A stretch of 39,030 nucleotides of DNA from positions 1 through 39,030 of the forward strand of contig CALUZM010000016.1 in NCBI GenBank assembly GCA_944325245.1, in the 5' to 3' direction. Source of the DNA: an uncultured Massilimicrobiota sp. Lineage in GTDB: Bacteria; Bacillota_I; Bacilli_A; Erysipelotrichales; Coprobacillaceae. The notes under the pieces are model-generated. The model had not been told where the DNA came from and ran no database searches. It worked only from the letters and a program-made list of their open reading frames with translations. Position numbers and translations under genes: made by a program. Positions within the stretch are counted from its first letter, which is position 1; each line of letters starts with the position of its first letter. This document shows, piece by piece, positions 25,563 to 33,655 of this stretch.

Positions 25563-26693
25563 CTACTCCAATCTTGATTTTTCTATCACATAAATATTAT
25601 CATTGTCTTTGAGACCATCTGACATTCTAATCTTACCATCTTCTAATAGCCAGATAGCTTCAACACCATCCAATGAATTGACCAACTTCAATCCTTCTTC
25701 ATATTCCATTAAAAAAACTGCCGAACTCAAGAAATCAGCCAAACCACTATCTTCTGTAATAATGCTGACGCTTCTAAAATGAACAGCTGGATACAACGTT
25801 TCCGGATCAATCAAATGATGGTATCTAACACCATTAACATCTTGATAAAAACGCTGATAATCCCCACTTGTCACAATGGATTCACCCTGCACAACCAATA
25901 CAGCTTCATTTTCACTATCTGGGTCATCTGCACTTGCTGCATAATTACCATCTTGTGGTGATTCAATACCGACACAGAATTTATCTGCACAATCATCCAG
26001 ATAAAATTCTCCCTCTTTTTGAATCTTTCTTTGCCCATGACTGGCCACATTACCACCACCACTTAACAAGAAATTATCAACACCCATTTCAATTAATCCA
26101 TCTTTAATCAGTTCAATCGCATAACCCTTAGCAGTTGCTCCTACATCAATAGATACCAGAGCATCATTGATATAGACTGTTTTCTTCTTTTCATCAATTT
26201 CAATACTATCAATACTTGTATGCTGATTGGCTTTTTCTAATTCCTCATCACTTGGCACTGTACCGACACCATCATGACTTTCTGCTTCTTCACGATAATC
26301 ATGCCAGATATTAATAACACTTCCAAAAGCAATATTCACTTTAGAAGAAATCTTTCGATTTCTTTCAATACTTAAATTTAATAAATCAATCAAAGGTTGA
26401 TCTACTTCAATGGCTTTCTTTCCTGCATTATCATTAACTGTCTTTAAATTATTCATACCATTATATGTATTATATTTATCAAACAACTGATCATAATAAT
26501 TCAACTGTTCTTCAATATAATCACATTGTTCATTAAATTCTTCTTTACTACTGACATAAGACATATAAGTCGTAATGGTATCAAAAGGCCCTGTAATATA
26601 ATGATTCATCAATTCATATTTCTTTGAACACCCTGTCATGACCATCATCATTGACAAAGATAATAAACTTAAGACTAATTTCTTCAATTTCAT
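25563..26693 (-). CDS. apbE: FAD:protein FMN transferase (ApbE), lipoprotein
   Basis: The 376-residue product has a lipobox signal peptide (LSLLSLSMMMVMTGC), so it works outside the membrane. ApbE enzymes take FMN from FAD and attach it to a Thr or Ser of exported flavoproteins. Visible family motifs are the YITGPFDTITTYMSY start of the fold, DVGATAKGYAIELI (the usual form is DLGAIAKGYA), FLLSGGGNVASHGQRK and the metal-binding region GESIVTSGDYQRFY followed by HHLIDPETLYP. The neighbouring upstream gene encodes a likely substrate, the PplA-like lipoprotein. The start is ATG 26693 after a weak AACGGTG. A TATAAT 12 bases upstream is too close to serve this start well, so read-through from pplA is more likely. 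Confidence 0.92.
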   Translation of the reverse strand: MKLKKLVLSLLSLSMMMVMTGCSKKYELMNHYITGPFDTITTYMSYVSSKEEFNEQCDYIEEQLNYYDQLFDKYNTYNGMNNLKTVNDNAGKKAIEVDQPLIDLLNLSIERNRKISSKVNIAFGSVINIWHDYREEAESHDGVGTVPSDEELEKANQHTSIDSIEIDEKKKTVYINDALVSIDVGATAKGYAIELIKDGLIEMGVDNFLLSGGGNVASHGQRKIQKEGEFYLDDCADKFCVGIESPQDGNYAASADDPDSENEAVLVVQGESIVTSGDYQRFYQDVNGVRYHHLIDPETLYPAVHFRSVSIITEDSGLADFLSSAVFLMEYEEGLKLVNSLDGVEAIWLLEDGKIRMSDGLKDNDNIYVIEKSRLE

Positions 26694-26734
26694 CACCGTT
26701 TTTCATTATAACAACAAACAACAAAAAAAACCAC

Positions 26735-26767
26735 AAAAAAAGTCATGATTTTTTTCATGACTTTTTC
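26735..26767. terminator. Hairpin terminator between pplA and apbE
   Basis: AGTCATGA and TCATGACT form an eight-base-pair stem, flanked by A and T runs on both sides. On the minus strand it ends pplA with seven T. Some read-through into apbE is plausible. Confidence 0.75.
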
Positions 26768-26773
26768 ATCATT

Positions 26774-27703
26774 TTACTGTAAATTTTCTCCAGCTTCTGC
26801 CATTGCAGCTTGAATATCATCAATAACGATTGTACATCCAGCAGCTAAATCAGAACCAGTTTTTGCAGCTTTTCCACCATGATAATCCATAGTTTCAACA
26901 TTAGCGATTTCTTCTAATGTTTTTCCAGTAGCCCATGCTTTATAAGCATCGATTTGTTCATTCCATTCTTTACCAATAGCTGAAGAACCTTTCATACCAT
27001 ATTTTTCTTTCTTTTCGTATTTAGATAAAAGATTATCTCCTGTTGCTTCTGTATCTTGTTGTGCACAATCTACCCAAGACCAAACGATTTTACCGTCTTT
27101 ATCTACTGCAACAGAAGCAGTTGTTGTGTTCACTTTACCATCAGAAATAGTTGTAACTTCTCCAGCACCCATTTTGTCTGCACTAACATCTGTCATGTTT
27201 TCTCCAGCTTTAGCAACTGCAGCTTGAATATCATCAATAACGATTGTACATCCAGCAGCTAAATCAGAACCAGTTTTTGCAGCTTTTCCACCATGATAAT
27301 CCATAGTTTCAACATTAGCGATTTCTTCTAATGTTTTTCCAGTAGCCCATGCTTTATAAGCATCGATTTGTTCATTCCATTCTTTACCAATAGCTGAAGA
27401 ACCTTTCATACCATATTTTTCTTTCTTTTCGTATTTAGATAAAAGATTATCTCCTGTTGCTTCTGTATCTTGTTGTGCACAGTCAACATCGATGTAATTT
27501 ACTTTACCATCTTTATCTAACCCGACAGTAGCCATAGTAGTATTTACTTTTCCATCAGAAATAGTAGTTACCATACCAAATCCTGCTTTTGCATATTTAG
27601 CTCCTTCTTCCCCGCTAGTAGTTGTTTCATTTTTCTTACCACATCCTACTAAAACAGTAGCTACTAAAGCAGATGCAGCTAAAACTTTTAATAATTTGTT
27701 CAT
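26774..27703 (-). CDS. pplA: PplA-like extracellular flavoprotein lipoprotein with two tandem domains
   Basis: From ATG at 27703, seven bases after GGAAGGAGA, the product is 309 residues. The signal ends LVATVLVGC with the lipid anchor at Cys21, then a short Thr/Ser/Glu linker. Two copies of a 138-residue domain follow (about 41-171 and 179-309). Each contains KYGMKGSSAIGKEWNEQIDA and ends with DLAAGCTIVIDDIQ. This resembles Listeria PplA, which ApbE-type enzymes flavinylate; Thr153 and Thr291 in D-L-A-A-G-C-T are the likely FMN sites, related to the D-x-x-S-G-A-T acceptor. It would pass electrons outside the cell to acceptors such as iron or quinone-fed chains. The apbE gene follows directly. 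The link to PplA comes from memory of the family; the acceptor residue is inferred. Confidence 0.82.
   Translation of the reverse strand: MNKLLKVLAASALVATVLVGCGKKNETTTSGEEGAKYAKAGFGMVTTISDGKVNTTMATVGLDKDGKVNYIDVDCAQQDTEATGDNLLSKYEKKEKYGMKGSSAIGKEWNEQIDAYKAWATGKTLEEIANVETMDYHGGKAAKTGSDLAAGCTIVIDDIQAAVAKAGENMTDVSADKMGAGEVTTISDGKVNTTTASVAVDKDGKIVWSWVDCAQQDTEATGDNLLSKYEKKEKYGMKGSSAIGKEWNEQIDAYKAWATGKTLEEIANVETMDYHGGKAAKTGSDLAAGCTIVIDDIQAAMAEAGENLQ
26804..27067. repeat. Direct repeat copy A (264 bp) inside pplA
   Basis: By eye this is base-for-base identical to 27218-27481, offset by 414 bases (138 codons). It covers most of each flavin-binding domain but not the domain starts. The lack of even synonymous changes points to recent duplication or gene conversion. 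Confidence 0.9.
27218..27481. repeat. Direct repeat copy B (264 bp) inside pplA
   Basis: Partner of the copy at 26804-27067. The flanks on both sides differ, so the match ends sharply. Confidence 0.9.
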
Positions 27704-27743
27704 AAAAAAATCTCCTTCCCATTTCTTTTTTTGAACTATATAT

Positions 27744-27772
27744 ATTATACCTTGAAAGCGGTTGTATATCAA
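27744..27772 (-). promoter_or_regulatory. Sigma-A promoter of pplA
   Basis: TTGATA (27772-27767) and TATAAT (27749-27744) are 17 bases apart. Predicted transcription start is about 27737. Confidence 0.85.
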
Positions 27773-27800
27773 GGAATTTTTGACATCTTTGCGTGTATAT

Positions 27801-27816
27801 TGTGATGAAAATCACA
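27801..27816. promoter_or_regulatory. CRP/FNR-family operator upstream of pplA
   Basis: TGTGATGAAAATCACA is a perfect 16-base palindrome of the TGTGA-N6-TCACA class. Its centre is about 71.5 bases before the predicted pplA start, a classic activating position. It could also be read as a weak Rex site. Confidence 0.65.
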
Positions 27817-27852
27817 TAATCAGAACAAATTATTTTGAATTTATCAATGATT

Positions 27853-27870
27853 TTGTGAAAATATTCATAA
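27853..27870. promoter_or_regulatory. Possible Rex-type site
   Basis: TTGTGAAAATATTCATAA matches the TTGTGAA-N4-TTCACAA pattern with one mismatch. It lies about 125 bases upstream of the predicted pplA start. In AT-rich DNA this could be chance. Confidence 0.3.
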
Positions 27871-27871
27871 G

Positions 27872-27904
27872 AAAAAAAGAATAAACTTTTTTAAAATTTA
27901 TTCT
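27872..27904 (-). terminator. Terminator of thyA-folA-plsC
   Basis: AGAATAAA and TTTATTCT pair around an 11-base loop, followed by seven T on the minus strand. It overlaps the end of the acyltransferase gene. Confidence 0.75.
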
Positions 27905-28610
27905 CGTTTTCTTCTATACATTTTTCTACTCTTGATTGAACCATATGGGCAACCTGAGTACTATTCATATCTTTATATTCATCATAGAATATAGGCTTTA
28001 AATAATGAATCTGAGCATCGACTTTTTCAATAGAATTGTTATCAAAAACTTTATAACAGTCAATCAATGCCACTGGAACAATAGGCTTTTGAGCATCCAT
28101 GACAGATTTAAAAGTACCTCCCTTGAATTCCAGCATTTTATTTTTCTGACGACATCTTGTTCCTTCAGGGAATATTACATAACTGATTCCACTTTTCATT
28201 TCTTTAGAAGCTTGTCTAATGACTTTGACAGAAGCTCTGATGTTTTCACGATCAATAGCCAAAGCATCTATCATATTTAAGACATCTCCTAATACAAAAA
28301 CATGCATCAGTTCTTTTTTAACGATAAATTTAAAAGGTTCATCATGTGTTCCAAATAAAATCAAAGCATCAAATAATCCCTGATGATTAGGAGCCATTAA
28401 ATATCCCTGTTCTTCAGGTAAGTTTTCTTTTCCATAACAATGAATTTGAACTCTTGACTTTTGATTGACTTTTCTAATTAATCTTTGTGTAAAACCAAAT
28501 CTTTCTTCAAAAGGAATCTCTTCTTTATGTTTTTTATAACGGTAAATTGTCATTAACCATCCAGGAATTCTATACAGCAATCTTATGACTAAAAATATAA
28601 TTCTTTTCAT
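27891..28610 (-). CDS. plsC: 1-acyl-sn-glycerol-3-phosphate acyltransferase (PlsC family)
   Basis: The 239-residue product has a hydrophobic N-terminus (MKRIIFLVIRLLYRIPGWLM) and the acyltransferase motif APNHQGLFDALILFG (catalytic N-H-x4-D) near residue 72. IFPEGTRCRQKNKML and PIVPVALIDCYKVF are the later substrate-binding blocks. It adds the second acyl chain in phosphatidic acid synthesis at the inner membrane face. Its ATG overlaps the folA stop (TAATG), so translation is coupled. Placement with thyA and folA is common in Firmicutes of this type. Confidence 0.88.
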   Translation of the reverse strand: MKRIIFLVIRLLYRIPGWLMTIYRYKKHKEEIPFEERFGFTQRLIRKVNQKSRVQIHCYGKENLPEEQGYLMAPNHQGLFDALILFGTHDEPFKFIVKKELMHVFVLGDVLNMIDALAIDRENIRASVKVIRQASKEMKSGISYVIFPEGTRCRQKNKMLEFKGGTFKSVMDAQKPIVPVALIDCYKVFDNNSIEKVDAQIHYLKPIFYDEYKDMNSTQVAHMVQSRVEKCIEENENKF

Positions 28611-29083
28611 TAGGCACCTCTTTGATAGATTTCTAGATTAAATGTTTCAAATGGTTTGACTTCTTTCAAGACAAAACCATATCCATCAAAATCAGGAAAA
28701 TAAGTTTCTCCCTCATGTGTTCCTTTAATTCTAGAAATCAATAACTGATCAACAAATGGTAGTGATTGCTTATAGATAGAGGCACCTCCTGAAATAAATA
28801 AATCTTTGCCACTTTCTTTATATTCCTGAATAACTTCTTCTAAAGATGTTCTAACTTCAACACGATCATCTTCAAAAGGTTCAAAGCTTACCACAATGGT
28901 ATGACGATTAGGTAACGGTCTACCAATAGCCTGATATGTTGTATAACCCATTAAAATTGTCTGATTTGTTGTGGTTTCTTTAAAATGTTTTAAGTCTTCT
29001 TTATTATCCCAAGGCATCCCATTACGAGAATCCTTTTTTCCAATTAAACGATTATCATCCATTGCCACAATAATACTAATCAT
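28610..29083 (-). CDS. folA: Dihydrofolate reductase
   Basis: The 157-residue enzyme reduces dihydrofolate with NADPH, regenerating the cofactor that ThyA consumes. [20 protein letters not shown] begins the fold; the active-site acid is in GMPWDNKEDLKHFKETT, the NADPH loop is ILMGYTTYQAIGRPLPNR, and LFISGGASIYKQSLP follows. It overlaps thyA upstream and plsC downstream by a TAATG each. Its size is normal for chromosomal DHFR, and I see no sign of a transferred resistance-type dfr. Confidence 0.93.
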   Translation of the reverse strand: MISIIVAMDDNRLIGKKDSRNGMPWDNKEDLKHFKETTTNQTILMGYTTYQAIGRPLPNRHTIVVSFEPFEDDRVEVRTSLEEVIQEYKESGKDLFISGGASIYKQSLPFVDQLLISRIKGTHEGETYFPDFDGYGFVLKEVKPFETFNLEIYQRGA

Positions 29084-29970
29084 TAGACACTCACCTTCCC
29101 ATATAATCTTCCATGACTCTGATAATTTTCAATATGTATATCATCAATTGTAAAATCAAAAATAGATTGAACATCAGGATTTAACTTTAACTGACATAAA
29201 GGAAGTGGTTCTCTTGAAATTTGTTCTTTGACAACTTCAAAGTGATCTTTATAAATATGTGCATCTCCAATTGTATGAATAAATTCTTTTGGTTCATAAC
29301 CACAGACTTGAGCTAACATCGCTGTCATTAAAGCATAAGAAGCAATATTAAAAGGAACACCTAAAAAAGTATCGGCACTTCTTTGATATAACTGGCATGA
29401 AAGATATTTCTTATCAGCAGAAACATAGAACTGCAAGAAAGCATGACAAGGTGGCAAAGCCATCTGATCAACTTCTACAGGATTCCAGGCACTGATAATA
29501 TGTCTTCTTGAAAAAGGATTATTCTTTAATGAATCTACAAGCTTGGCAAGTTGGTCAACACCCTGATTATTGAAGTTTCTCCACTGTCTACCATAAACTG
29601 GTCCTAATTCACCATATTTCACAACAAATGGATCATCAGCAGGAAGTTCTTTGATTTTTTCAACAAATTCTTCTAAGCTTTCTCCATGGAAATCTTCTGA
29701 TTTTTTAAAGATTTCATATGGCCATTCATTCCATATTTTGACATTACGATCAACTAAATATTTAATATTTGTATCACCTTTAATAAACCATAACAATTCT
29801 TCTGCTATAGGTCTTAAAAACATTTTTTTGGTTGTTAAAAGAGGGAAACCTTCACGTAAATCATAACGTGTCTGATAACCAAAAACACTGCGTGTTCCTG
29901 TTCCAGTACGATCATCACGATCTTCCCCATTCTCTAATATATAACGACACATATCTAAGTATTGTTTCAC
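29083..29970 (-). CDS. thyA: Thymidylate synthase
   Basis: The product is about 295 residues from GTG at 29970, eight bases after GGGAGG; an earlier in-frame GTG lies inside that ribosome site. It makes dTMP from dUMP with methylene-tetrahydrofolate. [19 protein letters not shown] and [20 protein letters not shown] carry the phosphate-binding Arg and folate-binding residues; the catalytic Cys is in [33 protein letters not shown] and YQRSADTFL follow. It heads the thyA-folA-plsC operon. Confidence 0.94.
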   Translation of the reverse strand: MKQYLDMCRYILENGEDRDDRTGTGTRSVFGYQTRYDLREGFPLLTTKKMFLRPIAEELLWFIKGDTNIKYLVDRNVKIWNEWPYEIFKKSEDFHGESLEEFVEKIKELPADDPFVVKYGELGPVYGRQWRNFNNQGVDQLAKLVDSLKNNPFSRRHIISAWNPVEVDQMALPPCHAFLQFYVSADKKYLSCQLYQRSADTFLGVPFNIASYALMTAMLAQVCGYEPKEFIHTIGDAHIYKDHFEVVKEQISREPLPLCQLKLNPDVQSIFDFTIDDIHIENYQSHGRLYGKVSV

Positions 29971-29988
29971 AAAATTCACCTCCCGTCT

Positions 29989-29994
29989 ATTATA
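29989..29994 (-). promoter_or_regulatory. Probable -10 box of thyA operon
   Basis: TATAAT lies about 20 bases before the GTG start of thyA. The -35 is weak (AATGAC at 18-base spacing). Confidence 0.45.
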
Positions 29995-30032
29995 GCGAAT
30001 AATAGATAAAAAGTCATTATTTTTATCATTAT

Positions 30033-30061
30033 AAAAAAAGCTCTTATCTTTTATAAGAACT
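30033..30061 (-). terminator. Terminator of the ROK kinase-TIM barrel operon
   Basis: AGTTCTTAT and ATAAGAGCT pair over nine bases (one G-T) and are followed by seven T on the minus strand. Confidence 0.82.
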
Positions 30062-30063
30062 TC

Positions 30064-30747
30064 TTATTCATCATCATGATGTGAACATTGAATACGATAT
30101 CTTTCCATCATTTCTTTAAAGATTTCCCCATTTGTTGGTGGTGTATAAGTCACAGCATTAGCTCCAGCTTTAATGACTTCTTGAATAGTTTCTTCATTAG
30201 GTCCACCCGTTGCTATAATTGGAAAATCTTTATCAATCTTACGTAAAGCTTTAATAATGTCAACAGTCTTTTTTCCTCCAGAAACATTGATAATGCGTGC
30301 ACCAGAATGCAACATTCTTTCCTTCAATGGTTCATCAAGTGAAACAACAGTCAAAACAATAGGAATATCTAAAATTTGAGATAATTCCTGAACAAACTTT
30401 GTTTTTGTTGGTGCATTTAATACCACAGCTGCTGCTCCATGTAATTCAGCATCCAAAGCTATCTTATTCACTCTTGGACCAGATGTTGTCCCTCCACCAA
30501 CACCTGCAAATACTGGCTTTTGCGCAACCTCAATAATAGCATTCGTAATTTGCATTGTAGGGGTAAATGGATAAACCGCTATAACTGCATCAGCATTACA
30601 ATTGGAGATAATTGCAACATCCGTTGAGAAGATCAAAGATTTAATTCTTCTTCCATTGATTGTGATTCCAGAGACATCATAAATACATGATGGGACTTTC
30701 ACAATATGTCTTAATTTTGAATCAACAATTGGTGTTGTTTTTTCCAT
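30064..30747 (-). CDS. TIM-barrel phosphate-binding protein of unknown function
   Basis: From ATG at 30747, after AGAGGTGAGATAAAA, the product is 227 residues. It has the repeating strand-helix pattern of a TIM barrel: IIFSTDV-like, ADAVIAVYPFTPTMQITNAI, PVFAGVGGGTTSGPRVNKIA, AAAVVLNAPTKTKF, IPIVLTVVSLDE, ARIINVSGGKK and PIIATGGPNEETIQEVIKAG. The last two are glycine loops typical of a phosphate-binding barrel such as NanE, ThiG or TrpA. No exact family can be named. The tail ends CSHHDDE. It follows the ROK kinase by 35 bases and is probably co-transcribed. A sugar-phosphate epimerase or lyase would suit this pairing, but that is inference from the neighbour. Confidence 0.6.
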   Translation of the reverse strand: MEKTTPIVDSKLRHIVKVPSCIYDVSGITINGRRIKSLIFSTDVAIISNCNADAVIAVYPFTPTMQITNAIIEVAQKPVFAGVGGGTTSGPRVNKIALDAELHGAAAVVLNAPTKTKFVQELSQILDIPIVLTVVSLDEPLKERMLHSGARIINVSGGKKTVDIIKALRKIDKDFPIIATGGPNEETIQEVIKAGANAVTYTPPTNGEIFKEMMERYRIQCSHHDDE

Positions 30748-30782
30748 TTTTATCTCACCTCTAAATTTATTATACATTTATT

Positions 30783-31670
30783 TTATGAATTTGCTGTGAA
30801 GAAATGATAGAGAGCCCCTAACAAATTTGCATCATTGTGATATCGACATGTTAATACAGTTGGTCTCACTTTGGCATGTGTAAATGTCTGAAAAATCACA
30901 TCTAAACGCTTATTTAATTCTTCTAATAAATCCTCTCTTGCACTAATGCCACCACCAATAACAATCTTTTGTGGATCATAGGCATACTGTAAATTATAAA
31001 TACCATTAGCTAATACATAATAATATTTATCAACATATTTTGCATATATTGGATCATCATGATAGTGATCAAAAATCTCTTGACCATCGAGTGTTGAAAT
31101 ATCAACACCTTTTTCTTTGGCAACGCTTCTCACCACAGCAACAGTTGAACCAACATCTGACCAGGTATGCATTTCATGCGTTTCAAAGTTAAATTCAGCA
31201 ATCATATAACCAAATTCTCCCCCATGAAGATGGACACCTTTATGAATACGACGATTTTTCACAATGGCACCACCGATACCTGTTCCACTTACAATAAAAC
31301 AGCAATCATCTACATCACTTGCTGCTCCTTTCCAAACTTCAGCTAACGCTGCACAATTGGCATCATTTTCCATTTCCACACGCACATGCAAACGGTTTTG
31401 AAGATCTTCTTTAATATGTGGTCCATGAATATAATCAATCGCACTCGAACCACCAATGACACCCTTTTCACTATCTACAGCTCCTGGCATACTCAAAGCA
31501 ACACCTTCAATATTTTCATAGCTATGGAATGCATCTTCAATTACCTGATACATATCTTCTATTGTTGGTGGTACTGATACTTTTTTTGTTTCATGGATTG
31601 TGCCAGAATCATCTAACAATCCTATTTTAATAGATGATCCTCCAACATCTACACATAAATATTTTTTCAC
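30783..31670 (-). CDS. ROK family sugar kinase
   Basis: The 295-residue protein begins at a GTG nine bases after AGGAGG. It has the ATP-binding motif CVDVGGSSIKIGLLDDSG, the catalytic region RVEMENDANCAALAEVWKG (Asp as base), GTGIGGAIVKNRRIHKG and GGEFGYMIAEFNF. The Cys/His zinc motif of many ROK kinases (CxCGxxGCxE) is absent, so it belongs to a ROK branch without the structural zinc. It probably phosphorylates glucose or an amino-sugar; the sequence does not decide. It is followed by the TIM-barrel gene. Confidence 0.85.
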   Translation of the reverse strand: MKKYLCVDVGGSSIKIGLLDDSGTIHETKKVSVPPTIEDMYQVIEDAFHSYENIEGVALSMPGAVDSEKGVIGGSSAIDYIHGPHIKEDLQNRLHVRVEMENDANCAALAEVWKGAASDVDDCCFIVSGTGIGGAIVKNRRIHKGVHLHGGEFGYMIAEFNFETHEMHTWSDVGSTVAVVRSVAKEKGVDISTLDGQEIFDHYHDDPIYAKYVDKYYYVLANGIYNLQYAYDPQKIVIGGGISAREDLLEELNKRLDVIFQTFTHAKVRPTVLTCRYHNDANLLGALYHFFTANS

Positions 31671-31710
31671 TCTCTTCTTCCTCCTGTATCTCGCAATCTT
31701 TCATGTTGTT

Positions 31711-31740
31711 ATTATATCATCAAACAAACTTCTCTGTGAA
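31711..31740 (-). promoter_or_regulatory. Promoter of the ROK kinase gene
   Basis: TTCACA (31740-31735) and TATAAT (31716-31711) are 18 bases apart. Confidence 0.6.
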
Positions 31741-32201
31741 TACCTTAAAACATCTTTTCTTTTGAAATAAAAGTCACACGAGATATCTCATGAAAACCAC
31801 AATTTCAGATTTTAAGACCAAGGAAAGGACTTTTAGTCATTATCTCTTTTCTTGAATAATTGATATTACTGATATGTCATTGACTCATAATCCTATGTAT
31901 CTTTATTGCAAAATATCTTCTACACTCATCTCTTTTTTGAATTTTTCTTTTATATTTGAAGGTATAAATCTGATTTGTTAACATCAAATTTCCAATAACT
32001 ATCTTCTTTAAAAAAGTCTATGACACACAGTCTATTAAATTTCATTAAATTTTTGAGATTATGTAAATAACTGAATGCATTATAATCATCAGTGTCATTA
32101 AATCTCGCAACAATAGCCATTATCGTTTCGTAATTTTATAATGAAATCAAGTTCAAAAAGAGCTAAAAATCAATAAAAATGTCTACATTTTACCTATAGT
32201 C
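31741..32201. other. Gene-poor stretch with a degraded reading frame
   Basis: This 460-base region has no intact gene. On the minus strand a 56-codon frame at 32120-31950 reads MAIVARFNDTDDYNAFSYLH and ends NKSDLYLQI; it lacks a ribosome site. Just upstream and in another phase is ELDFIIKLRNDNGYCCEI, so the two may be parts of one frameshifted protein. The family is not recognised. Confidence 0.4.
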
Positions 32202-32767
<566 letters not shown>

Positions 32768-32990
32768 TCATTATAAATAAAATACTATTATATCAAAAAA
32801 GACATTTTCTGAATAAAAAGATGAGAATATTTTCAATGCCATGAAGTCCAAATTTTAATGGTATTTGAGGAATATATGAGAAACAACTTTAATGTTTATG
32901 CAGATATTAAACGCACTAATCTGGAAGACTAAATATGGTTGAAAGTACTAAACATATGTGAGTAAAACAGGTAATATTTAATTAACATTT

Positions 32991-33179
32991 TTGGCAAAAA
33001 TTATATTGACAATATTATTCATTAAAAAATTTATTGGTATTGATGAAGCACTCATATATGAAAGGTATATAAAAATAAAAAACTATACAGCAATTGGTAA
33101 TAAAGTGCATTTCTCCTCTGTATATGTAAAAAGACTTCTTAGAAAATACTTTATTCCATATCTTTTTGTCGAATCATGA
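32991..33179 (+). CDS. Short reading frame with helix-turn-helix-like end (doubtful)
   Basis: The 62-codon frame opens with TTG and no ribosome site. Its later part, IYERYIKIKNYTAIGNKVHF then SSVYVKRLLRKYF, has the spacing of a helix-turn-helix such as sigma-70 region 4 or phage ArpU-type regulators. It may be the C-terminal remnant of a regulator. A fragment just before it (32878-32934) reads MRNNFNVYADIKRTNLED then stop. Both are on the plus strand, opposite to the neighbours, within a decayed island. Confidence 0.3.
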   Translation: MAKIILTILFIKKFIGIDEALIYERYIKIKNYTAIGNKVHFSSVYVKRLLRKYFIPYLFVES

Positions 33180-33215
33180 TAAAATAAAAAAGCCCTCAAG
33201 GGCGGAGGTGAAGTC

Positions 33216-33350
33216 ATGCCTCAATTTTACAGCTCCGATAGCTTTAACATGGGAGAACGTAGCCGAGTATTTTTATCTATTCTATTAACTCGTGTATTCA
33301 GAAGTTTTAGCATGAATTGTTATACTTTTGATAATCAAAGAGTTATATAA
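33216..33350 (+). CDS. 44-residue peptide with strong ribosome site (possible type I toxin-like gene)
   Basis: ATG follows GGCGGAGGTGAAGTC, an excellent ribosome site, directly after a GCCC/GGGC hairpin. The peptide starts MPQFYSSDSFNMGERSRVFL and has a short apolar part VFLSILLTRVF. A promoter-like site and terminator for a small RNA lie convergently just downstream on the minus strand. That layout resembles type I toxin-antitoxin loci, where a hairpin near the ribosome site and a convergent antisense RNA control a small membrane peptide. The peptide has no clean membrane helix, so the locus may be degraded or something else. I do not recognise the peptide family. Confidence 0.4.
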   Translation: MPQFYSSDSFNMGERSRVFLSILLTRVFRSFSMNCYTFDNQRVI

Positions 33351-33374
33351 GAAGTCATAATATTGAAAGTCCAC

Positions 33375-33434
33375 AAAAAAAGAACTATTGGCGTAGTTCT
33401 CTTTGAGTAAATATTATTTACCCTTATTAAATCC
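33375..33434 (-). ncRNA. Candidate small antisense RNA
   Basis: An extended -10 (TGG then TATACT, 33449-33441) and weak TTTTAC -35 predict a start near 33434. About 40 bases on, the stem AGAACTA/TAGTTCT (33400-33394 with 33387-33381) is followed by six to seven T. The transcript would be about 60 bases and convergent with the peptide gene, overlapping its 3' end. Confidence 0.45.
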
Positions 33435-33655
33435 ACTTATAGTATACCACAAAAAACATGAATGTAAAATTAAAAATGTTAACTACAAGGATGTGATGTC
33501 TCTTTTAAAAGGAATTCGAAATCGTGTTATGACTTAGATAGATGAAATATGAGCATGAATATAAGCGAAATAAAAAACTCAATAATAAGAGAAATAGGTA
33601 ATCTAAAATAACACAAGATTTTGGATTACCTCTATAACTTGCTTCTTTCATATCA
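33435..33655. other. Intergenic stretch, no gene seen
   Basis: No supported frame is present. It holds the promoter of the candidate small RNA and an inverted repeat, AGGTAATC (33596-33603) with GATTACCT (33624-33631), extended inward by AAAAT/ATTTT; the latter may be an old terminator but lacks a T run. Confidence 0.5.

Noticed and set aside
26705-26710. TATAAT upstream of apbE as its promoter
   Set aside because: It is only 12 bases from the start codon and has no clear -35, leaving almost no leader; read-through from pplA is more likely.
27801-27816. Reading the pplA palindrome as a Rex site
   Set aside because: The seventh base of each half differs from the TTGTGAA/TTCACAA pattern, whereas TGTGA-N6-TCACA is matched perfectly.
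30769-30774. TATAAT before the TIM-barrel gene as a separate promoter
   Set aside because: No -35 at a proper distance; co-transcription with the ROK gene is simpler.
33411-33421. Palindrome around TAAATATTATTTA as an operator
   Set aside because: Very AT-rich and inside the candidate small RNA; likely part of its structure or chance.
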